From the NCBI GenBank assembly GCA_035647855.1, contig DASRMP010000053.1, positions 1-64,000 of the forward strand: a DNA stretch of 64,000 bases, read 5' to 3'. Made by a program: the position numbers and the translations under genes. This DNA comes from JAAZBW01 sp035647855 (lineage in GTDB: Bacteria; Actinomycetota; Actinomycetes; Actinomycetales; Actinomycetaceae). Within the stretch, counting starts at the first letter, position 1, and each line of letters begins with the position of its first letter. Shown here one piece after another: positions 58,324 to 64,000 of the stretch. The notes beneath the pieces were generated by a model. The model was not told the origin of the DNA. It saw nothing but the letters and a program-made list of their open reading frames with translations, and did not search any database.

Positions 58324-59249
58324 CCGGCTGGGTTCTCGGCGCACTCATCGGCGCGATCGGCGGCGCGGGCTTCTGGCTCATCACGTGGACCTGGTCACGG
58401 CGCCGCATCACTCTCGCCGAGCGGGTCGCGCCGTACTCGCGTGAGCGTCCCCGCGGCTCGCGGCTGCTGCAATCCGACGCCGAGCCGTCACCCTTCGGTC
58501 CGTTCGCCGCGGCGCTCCGCCCCCTGGTGCAGGACCTTTCTCGCGGGCTCGAACGCCTGGGTTCCTCGGAGGTGACGATCGCGGCGCGACTCCGCGAGGC
58601 CGGCCGCACGACGACTGTCGAGCAGTTTCGCCTCGAACAGGTCGCCTGGGCGTGCCTGGGCGGGGGAGCGGGCCTCATCCTTGCGCTCGCTGTCGCCGCC
58701 CGTGGTGGCAACCTCGTCGCGGGGGTGGTGCTGGTTGCGGTGGGAGCACTCGGCAGCGCGCTCGCCGCGGACTACTCTCTGTCCATTGCCGCGAGACGGC
58801 GAACGGAACGGATCCTCGCGGAACTGCCCGACCTCGCCGAACTCGCTGCCCTCGCAGTGGGCGCGGGCGAGAGTCCCGCAAAGGCGCTCGAGCGGGTGTC
58901 GTCCGCGTCGAACGGCGAGCTCGCCACGGAGTTCGGCGACGTCGTCGCCCGGAGCCGAACGGGCGTCCCCTTCACACGAGCCCTCGAGGAGCTTGCCAAC
59001 CGGACGACATCGCCCGAACTCGCCCGCTTCGCCGACGCGATCGTCGTGGCCACCGAGCGCGGCACGCCGCTGGCGGCCGTGCTCCGCGCCCAGGCCGCCG
59101 ATCTCCGCGAGAGCGCCCGCGCGCGCCTCCTCGAAGTGGGCGGCAACAAGGAACTCTGGATGATGGCCCCGGTTGTCTTCTTGGTTCTCCCAATCACCGT
59201 GATCTTCGCGCTCTTCCCTGGCCTGGCCATGCTGCAGGTCGGGATGTGA
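58320..59249 (+). CDS. tadC: Tad pilus inner-membrane platform protein TadC
   Basis: A 309-aa second F-domain protein, with LPDLAELAALAVGAGESPAKALERVS matching the F-domain pattern and hydrophobic helices at the N-terminus, centre (about 107-150) and C-terminus. The start is ATG 58320, overlapping the tadB stop; a longer frame from 58119 lies within tadB. Confidence 0.88.
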   Translation: MTGWVLGALIGAIGGAGFWLITWTWSRRRITLAERVAPYSRERPRGSRLLQSDAEPSPFGPFAAALRPLVQDLSRGLERLGSSEVTIAARLREAGRTTTVEQFRLEQVAWACLGGGAGLILALAVAARGGNLVAGVVLVAVGALGSALAADYSLSIAARRRTERILAELPDLAELAALAVGAGESPAKALERVSSASNGELATEFGDVVARSRTGVPFTRALEELANRTTSPELARFADAIVVATERGTPLAAVLRAQAADLRESARARLLEVGGNKELWMMAPVVFLVLPITVIFALFPGLAMLQVGM

Positions 59250-59286
59250 CGAACCTTCGGGTCGGACAGAAAAGGAAAGGAATCCC

Positions 59287-59475
59287 ATGGAATGGCTCAA
59301 CCACCCGCGAGCGAAGCTGGCGGCCTTGCTCCACGACGAACGCGGGGACGTCCCTGGCTGGGTAATGGTGACACTAATGACCGCGGGGCTCGTCGCGCTC
59401 ATCTGGTCACTCGCGGGCGGCGCGCTCGCCGACCTCTTCAACCAGGCGATCGGTCGAGTGGCCGGCGGCGGCTGA
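59287..59475 (+). CDS. flp: Flp-type pilin subunit
   Basis: A 62-aa small pilin: short charged N-terminus with DERGDVPGW, then one hydrophobic helix WVMVTLMTAGLVALIWSLAG. The position between tadC and tadE and the glycine-ended basic leader fit Flp pilins. The processing site and a prepilin peptidase gene are not evident in the window. ATG 59287 with AAAGGAA upstream. Confidence 0.82.
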   Translation: MEWLNHPRAKLAALLHDERGDVPGWVMVTLMTAGLVALIWSLAGGALADLFNQAIGRVAGGG

Positions 59476-59894
59476 GAGAGCGGGCCGAGCCGAGGAGTCG
59501 GACCGATCCGGTCCGCACGAGCGAGCGCGGCTCCGCGGTCGTCGACTTCGTCATGGTCGGCGCGCTCGTGATCGCCGTATTCATGGCGCTCATCCAGCTC
59601 TCCCTCGCGTTGCACGTCCGAAACATTCTCATGGACTCCGCGGCGGAAGGCGCGCGATTCGGCGCGAGTGCGGGCGCCACGCCGGCCGACGCCGTCAGCC
59701 GCACCCGCTACCTCATCTCCCTGGCGTTGCCCACGTCCTTTGGGTCGGGTGTGAGCGCCGTCGACACGACTCACGACGGCGTTGCCACCGTGCGCGTCGA
59801 CGTGTCCGCGCCACTGCCGGTTATCGCGCTGACCGGGGTCGGGCCGACGGTCAACCTCTCGGCCCACGCCATCGACGAGGACGGACTGCCGTGA
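59472..59894 (+). CDS. TadE-like pseudopilin, start codon unresolved
   Basis: The TadE domain is clear: ERGSAVVDFVMVGALVIAVFMALIQ is the hydrophobic pseudopilin helix, followed by NILMDSAAEGARFGA. In frame between the flp stop and the domain there is no ATG, GTG or TTG. The only choices are CTG 59472 (overlapping the flp stop as CTGA), a start deep inside flp (ATG 59292), or ATG 59553, which would cut off the first part of the conserved helix. I list the CTG. It overlaps the next gene by 4 bases. Confidence 0.78.
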   Translation: MRERAEPRSRTDPVRTSERGSAVVDFVMVGALVIAVFMALIQLSLALHVRNILMDSAAEGARFGASAGATPADAVSRTRYLISLALPTSFGSGVSAVDTTHDGVATVRVDVSAPLPVIALTGVGPTVNLSAHAIDEDGLP

Positions 59895-60340
59895 CTTTTC
59901 GTGAGAAGCTCCGCCGCCTTCAGGACGAGGACGGTTCCGCCGTCATTGAGTTCCTGGGGCTGGCATTCGTGCTGCTGATCCCGCTCGTCTATCTCGTCAT
60001 TGCCTTCTTCCAGATCCAAGGCGCGGCGTTCGCCGCCGAGGGGGCCGCCCGCGACGCCGGACGCCTCATGGCCGCCGGCCGCGACGAGTTGGTCGGCCGT
60101 CAGGCGGCCGCGATGGCCATCGAGATCGCGTTCGACGACGCCGGGATCACCGCGGATCCGGTGGTCAGTATTGCGTGCGGCGCGTCGCCCTGCCTGACCG
60201 GCGGCGCGACGATCCAGGTGATCGTCTCCACCGAGGTCCCTCTGCCCTTGATCCCGCTGGGCGTCGTGGACGCGCTGGGTGCCACCGTCCCGGTGGAGGG
60301 CACGGCGGTCCACGTCGTCGATCGGTTCGTGGACCGATGA
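59891..60340 (+). CDS. TadE-like pilus accessory protein
   Basis: 149 aa. EDGSAVIEFLGLAFVLLIPLVYLVIAFFQ is the TadE motif (G-A-x-x-E-F before a hydrophobic helix), followed by GAAFAAEGAARDAGRL and a small extracytoplasmic domain with one cysteine pair (C-x4-C near 95). GTG start overlapping the previous stop. Confidence 0.85.
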   Translation: MTFREKLRRLQDEDGSAVIEFLGLAFVLLIPLVYLVIAFFQIQGAAFAAEGAARDAGRLMAAGRDELVGRQAAAMAIEIAFDDAGITADPVVSIACGASPCLTGGATIQVIVSTEVPLPLIPLGVVDALGATVPVEGTAVHVVDRFVDR

Positions 60341-60786
60341 GGGCGCGTCCACGGCACGACGACGAGGACGGCCAGGTCATGCTCCTCATCCTCGGATTCG
60401 CCACGGTGGTGATCGCGCTCGTGTTCGTGGTGGCGTCGGTCGCGGCGCTCCACATCGAGCGGAAGCAGTTGCTCGCCGCGGCGGATGCCGCCGCTCTGGG
60501 CGCGGCTGCGGCAGTGGACATGGACGATTACTACGCCGGCGGCGGTGGCGAGATCGTCGTGAGCGACGAGTCGGTGCGCGGCGCCGTCGAGGGATACCTC
60601 ACGGAGTATGCCGGCGGACTCGGATTGCGTGAGGCGCGGATCGAGGACCCAACCGGGACCACGGACGGCAGGAACGTGACCGTGACGCTGTCGAGCCTGG
60701 CGGAGATCCCCCTGGTCCCGTGGCTGACGGACGCCGTGCCGGACCTGGTGCGAGTCGAGGTGACAACGCAGGCCCGCGCGGGCTGA
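60337..60786 (+). CDS. TadG/TadE-like pilus accessory protein (Rv3654c-like)
   Basis: 149 aa. DEDGQVMLLILGFATVVIALVFVVASV then ERKQLLAAADAAALGAA is the TadG-like N-terminal signature. The rest is an extracytoplasmic domain of unknown structure. ATG 60337 overlaps the previous stop. It is the last tad gene; 76 bp of plain sequence separate it from the convergent CNNM gene. Confidence 0.83.
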   Translation: MRARPRHDDEDGQVMLLILGFATVVIALVFVVASVAALHIERKQLLAAADAAALGAAAAVDMDDYYAGGGGEIVVSDESVRGAVEGYLTEYAGGLGLREARIEDPTGTTDGRNVTVTLSSLAEIPLVPWLTDAVPDLVRVEVTTQARAG

Positions 60787-60862
60787 GCGCCGGGACCAGG
60801 TATTCGCCCGCCTCGGCGAGTTCGCCGGCGATCGCGCCGGATGCCCTTGTCACTCGGCAGGG

Positions 60863-62281
60863 CTACGCCCCCGGGCCGCGGCGGGAAGACTCGTCGCCGG
60901 TCTCGTCAGAGATGGCGAGGTCCGGGACCGCGACGGCGGTCTCGCCCGGCTCGTCCACGGCGCCATTGCCGGCGCCCTCGGCGTCAACGGACTCATCCTC
61001 GACTCGCTCAACGCGAACGCGCGCGATGCGGTGACGGTCTACGGTGATGACCCGGAGTTCGAAGCCCGGGACCGGGACGGCGTCGCCCTCGACGGCGACG
61101 CGCCCGAGGACAGCCATGATGTACCCGCCAACGGTCTGGTAGGAGCCGTCGTCGGGGAGTTCGATGCCCGTGGACGCGGCGAACTCCTGGAGGATGAGCC
61201 CGCCATCGACCTCGATCACGCCCGCCGACTTCAGGACCGAGTCCTCGGGGCCAGGCGAGACGTCGTACTCGTCGTAGATCTCGCCGACGATCTCCTCCAT
61301 GAGATCCTCCATGGTGACGATGCCGTCGGTGCCACCGTATTCGTCGACGACGATGGCGATCTGGTGGCCCTCTGCGCGCATGATGTTGATCGCGCGCAGC
61401 ACGTGAACCGTGCCGGGGAACATGACGATGGGGCGAGTGACTGCGCGGACGATAGTTCGCTGGCGATCCTCGACCCGCATGAGGTCGCGGAGATGAACGA
61501 AGCCGAGGATGTCGTCGGCGTCCTCGCCGTAAACGGGGTACCGGGAGTTCGGCAGGCCATGCGCGGCGTGGAGGGCGACTTCGATGGTGTCGTCGCCGTC
61601 GAGGAAGTTGACGTCGGTGCGCGGGCGCATGACCTCGACGAGGGTGCGCTCGGCGGCGTCGAAGACGTCCTGGAGAATTCGGCGGTTCGCCTCCGAGATT
61701 GCGTCCGACGTGGTGACCATCGCGCGGATCTCCTCCGCGGAGACGGCTTCCTTGTGGGCCTTCGGATCCCCGCCGAGGAGGCGGACCACGGCGTTGGTGG
61801 ATACCGAGAGCAGCCAGATCACCGGGCGCATCAGACGCGCGAACGCGTTCAGGGGTGGCGCGACCACCTTGGTGACCTTCACTGCGTTCTGCATCGCCAG
61901 CCGTTTCGGCACGAGTTCGCCGAGCACGAGAGAGAGGTACGCGATGATCAGGGTCAGGCCGATCACGGCGGTCAGATCGGCGGCAGCCGTGGACATGCCG
62001 AGCGATTCGAGCCAGGGGACGAACGCCGGAGCGATCGTCGAGGCGCCGAAGGCCGAGGAGAAGAAGCCCGCGACCGTCACGCCGATCTGCACGGCGGAGA
62101 GGAAGAGGTTCGGATTCCTGACAAGCCGGCCGATCTTCTCACCACGCGGCCCCGTGGCCTCGATCGCCTCGATCTGGCTCTGGCGGAGGTTGACGATCGC
62201 CATCTCCGTGCCGGCGAAGAGTCCGCCGATGAGGATGAAGAGCAGGACAAGCCCAATATTCAGCCATAAGCCAGAATCCAT
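60863..62281 (-). CDS. CNNM/CorC-HlyC family transporter
   Basis: A 472-aa divalent-cation transport family protein. N-terminal CNNM (DUF21) domain with about four membrane helices (AGTEMAIVNLRQSQIEAIE and GELVPKRLAMQ are landmarks), a CBS pair (about 200-320) and a C-terminal CorC_HlyC domain with VDEYGGTDGIVTMEDLMEEIVGEI. Mg2+ or Co2+ transport or efflux is the family role. ATG 62281, with TAACCT 7 bases upstream. Confidence 0.9.
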   Translation of the reverse strand: MDSGLWLNIGLVLLFILIGGLFAGTEMAIVNLRQSQIEAIEATGPRGEKIGRLVRNPNLFLSAVQIGVTVAGFFSSAFGASTIAPAFVPWLESLGMSTAAADLTAVIGLTLIIAYLSLVLGELVPKRLAMQNAVKVTKVVAPPLNAFARLMRPVIWLLSVSTNAVVRLLGGDPKAHKEAVSAEEIRAMVTTSDAISEANRRILQDVFDAAERTLVEVMRPRTDVNFLDGDDTIEVALHAAHGLPNSRYPVYGEDADDILGFVHLRDLMRVEDRQRTIVRAVTRPIVMFPGTVHVLRAINIMRAEGHQIAIVVDEYGGTDGIVTMEDLMEEIVGEIYDEYDVSPGPEDSVLKSAGVIEVDGGLILQEFAASTGIELPDDGSYQTVGGYIMAVLGRVAVEGDAVPVPGFELRVITVDRHRIARVRVERVEDESVDAEGAGNGAVDEPGETAVAVPDLAISDETGDESSRRGPGA

Positions 62282-62288
62282 GGAAATG

Positions 62289-62294
62289 AGGTTA
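62289..62294 (-). promoter_or_regulatory. -10-like TAACCT, leaderless start of the CNNM gene
   Basis: TAACCT on the minus strand, then a 7-base gap to ATG 62281. Confidence 0.55.
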
Positions 62295-62362
62295 GCCGAA
62301 ACACGCGCCGGTCTGCGGCCGGGGGTGTAAATGCGTCAGATGGAGGGCTGCACGACGGCAGG

Positions 62363-62368
62363 TAGACT
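62363..62368 (+). promoter_or_regulatory. -10-like TAGACT, leaderless start of prfB
   Basis: TAGACT, an 8-base gap, then GTG 62377. The upstream ATG at 62371 would be too close to serve. Confidence 0.5.
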
Positions 62369-62376
62369 TGATGATC

Positions 62377-63489
62377 GTGGCCACCGACTTCCCGAACGAA
62401 ATCGCCGATCTGAGGCACACCTTCGAGCAAATCAGCGCCGTGATCGGCCCGGACGCGCTCCGCGAGCGAATCGCCGGGCTGTCCGAGCAGGCCTCAGAGC
62501 CAAACCTGTGGGATGACCAGGAGAAGGCCCAGTCCGTCACCTCGGCGCTGTCCCACGCGCAGAGTGAACTCGAGCGCATCAACAAACTGGATGAACGCCT
62601 CGAGGAAGTGGAGACGCTGGTGGAACTCGGCCAGGAGGAGGACGACGCCGAGACGCTCGCGGAGGCCGAGAGTGCTCTTCGCAGGCTGCGCAAGGATCTC
62701 GCGGACATGGAGGTGCGGACGCTTCTGAACGGCGAGTACGACGATCGCAGCGCCGTCGTGACGATCCGTTCGGGTGCGGGCGGAGTGGACGCCGCCGATT
62801 TCGCGGAGATGCTCCTGCGGATGTACCTGCGCTGGGCCGAGCGCCACGGGTACCCGACCAAGGTCATGGACACCTCCCACGCAGAGGAGGCGGGAATCAA
62901 GTCCGCCACGTTCGAGGTCGACGCGCCCTACGCGTACGGGACGCTTTCCGTGGAGGCGGGCACGCACCGGCTCGTGCGGATCTCGCCCTTCGACAACCAG
63001 GGCCGCCGGCAGACCTCGTTCGCCGCGGTCGAGGTGATTCCGCTCATCGAGAGCACGGACCACATCGACATCCCCGATGCGGACATCAAGGTCGACGTGT
63101 TCCGTTCGTCCGGGCCCGGCGGTCAGTCCGTCAACACCACGGACTCCGCTGTGCGGCTGACCCACCTGCCCACGGGCCTCGTGATCTCGATGCAGAACGA
63201 GAAGTCCCAGATCCAGAATCGAGCCGCCGCGCTCCGGGTGCTGCAGTCGCGTCTGCTCCTGCTGCAGCGCGAGCAGGAGAAGGCCGAGCAGAAAGAGCTG
63301 GCCGGAGACATCAAGGCCTCTTGGGGCGACCAGATGCGTTCCTACGTCCTTCACCCGTACCAGATGGTCAAGGACCTGCGTACCGAGCACGAGGTGGGGA
63401 ACACCTCCGCCGTGTTCGACGGCGAGATCGACGACTTCATCGACGCCGGTATCCGCTGGCGCCGCCAGGAGGAACCTGCCACGGCCTAG
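62377..63489 (+). CDS. prfB: Peptide chain release factor 2
   Basis: A 370-aa release factor recognising UGA and UAA. Stop-codon tripeptide S203-P204-F205 lies in RISPFDNQG, and the peptidyl-hydrolysis motif GGQ (248-250) is in SSGPGGQSVNTTDSAV. The frame is continuous with no in-frame UGA near codon 25, so the programmed +1 frameshift of E. coli prfB is absent. GTG 62377 is favoured by the leaderless promoter. ftsE follows, as in other actinobacteria. Confidence 0.96.
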   Translation: MATDFPNEIADLRHTFEQISAVIGPDALRERIAGLSEQASEPNLWDDQEKAQSVTSALSHAQSELERINKLDERLEEVETLVELGQEEDDAETLAEAESALRRLRKDLADMEVRTLLNGEYDDRSAVVTIRSGAGGVDAADFAEMLLRMYLRWAERHGYPTKVMDTSHAEEAGIKSATFEVDAPYAYGTLSVEAGTHRLVRISPFDNQGRRQTSFAAVEVIPLIESTDHIDIPDADIKVDVFRSSGPGGQSVNTTDSAVRLTHLPTGLVISMQNEKSQIQNRAAALRVLQSRLLLLQREQEKAEQKELAGDIKASWGDQMRSYVLHPYQMVKDLRTEHEVGNTSAVFDGEIDDFIDAGIRWRRQEEPATA

Positions 63490-63606
63490 GGGTCTCCGGC
63501 GCGCCCGCAGCCGGCCAAGAACTGTGAGGTGCGTGTGGCATTGATCGCAATACGCGCCGGAAGTCGCCCGGCGGTGTGTCCCTCGGGTTACTCTCAAGTA
63601 GAGCTT

Positions 63607-63612
63607 TAGACT
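63607..63612 (+). promoter_or_regulatory. Possible -10 (TAGACT) upstream of ftsE
   Basis: TAGACT would give a leader of about 50 bases before GTG 63672; an ATG at 63617 in another frame could begin only a short leader peptide. Confidence 0.35.
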
Positions 63613-63671
63613 CAAGATGGCCGGACCCAGCGTCACCCCCAACCCCCCAGCCGGCCGGAAACCCCAGCCAC

Positions 63672-64000
63672 GTGATTCGATTCGAGAACGTTTCCAAGGT
63701 CTACGCGCGCGGCGCTCGCCCTGCGCTGGACGAAGTGTCGGTGGAGATCGAACGCGGCGAGTTCGTGTTCATCGTGGGAGCCTCGGGTTCGGGCAAGTCC
63801 ACGTTCCTCCACCTGGTGATGCGCGAGGAGCGTCCGACCTCTGGCACGGTGTTCGCACTCGGGCGTGACCTGTCCCAGGTGTCGAACTGGAAGGTGCCCC
63901 ATCTCCGCCGGCAGATCGGCGCCGTCTTCCAGGACTTCCGGCTCCTCAGCAACAAGAACGTCTACGAGAACGTCGCGATCGCCCTGCAGGTCATCGGCAA
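63672..64000 (+). CDS. ftsE: Cell division ATP-binding protein FtsE, partial at window end
   Basis: The first 109 codons of an ABC ATPase that works with FtsX to regulate peptidoglycan hydrolases at the septum. MIRFENVSKVYARGARPALD, Walker A GASGSGKST (36-44) and Q-loop AVFQDFRLL are FtsE-like. The GTG at 63672 gives the family N-terminus exactly. It runs off the right edge; ftsX would be expected next. Confidence 0.92.
   Translation, partial: MIRFENVSKVYARGARPALDEVSVEIERGEFVFIVGASGSGKSTFLHLVMREERPTSGTVFALGRDLSQVSNWKVPHLRRQIGAVFQDFRLLSNKNVYENVAIALQVIG

Noticed and set aside
62377..62500. Programmed +1 frameshift in prfB
   Set aside because: The frame is open from the start codon through the whole gene, with no in-frame TGA in the early region.

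Overview
The window is high-GC (roughly two-thirds G+C by eye) actinobacterial chromosome, densely packed with short operons. Long stretches recall Mycobacterium tuberculosis gene order from memory: rhlE / ferritin-like / DUF3107 / adnAB (44.7-54.1 kb), LOG / DUF3117 / O-methyltransferase / htrA / tatB / mrp / MgtE-like (31.9-38.8 kb), and tadA-tadB-tadC-flp-tadE (56.2-60.8 kb). The absence of mycobacterial cell-wall genes, a wrecked dapE and the overall content suggest a member of Actinomycetales/Micrococcales. That placement is a guess. No rRNA, tRNA, IS element or CRISPR array was found.

Layout. 0-0.65 kb: a non-coding repeat locus. 0.65-1.9 kb: mobA and mogA, convergent and overlapping (molybdenum cofactor). 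2.0-10.3 kb: narK-narGHJI, a complete respiratory nitrate reductase operon that uses that cofactor. 10.5-16.1 kb: purU, mdh, a GNAT, glyA-folD (one-carbon metabolism) and exoIII. 16.1-19.7 kb: a YihY-type membrane protein, manC and an M20 amidohydrolase. 19.8-31.2 kb: nucleoside uptake and salvage, comprising a BMP lipoprotein, ATPase, two permeases, cdd, deoA, a small acidic protein, a C39-like cysteine-peptidase candidate, deoC, a large repeat locus and a phosphosugar mutase that may act as phosphopentomutase. 31.4-40.3 kb: dapE remnant, LOG, DUF3117, O-methyltransferase, htrA, tatB, mrp, DUF1003, PRC/MgtE_N/CBS protein, a stress-type membrane protein and a sugar-phosphate isomerase. 40.3-47.5 kb: GNAT, pepP, MFS transporter, PHP phosphoesterase, DEAD-box helicase, ferritin-like protein and DUF3107. 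47.6-54.1 kb: AdnAB helicase-nuclease. 54.2-56.0 kb: an APH-fold protein lacking a catalytic Asp, a Fur/Zur regulator and a broken iron-ABC ATPase. 56.2-60.8 kb: Tad/Flp pilus genes. 60.9-64 kb: a CNNM/CorC-type protein, prfB and the start of ftsE.

Three things stand out beyond the gene list. First, two loci (about 221-517 and 29023-29434) carry the same unusual structure: a 40-bp palindrome flanked by mirror-image arrays of a 16-18-bp motif (GTGACGATCGTGCGCC). The spacings are almost all 21 or 30/31 bp, close to two or three helical turns. A degenerate single copy lies at 10421. The second locus and the single copy sit in the only two roomy convergent intergenic gaps of the window. I do not recognise this element. 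Second, at least thirteen genes have a TANNNT -10-like hexamer 6-8 bases before the start codon, the layout of leaderless mRNAs. This fixes several starts. Third, there is reductive decay: dapE and an iron-chelate ABC ATPase survive only as fragments, and the sigE/rseA pair expected before htrA is missing.
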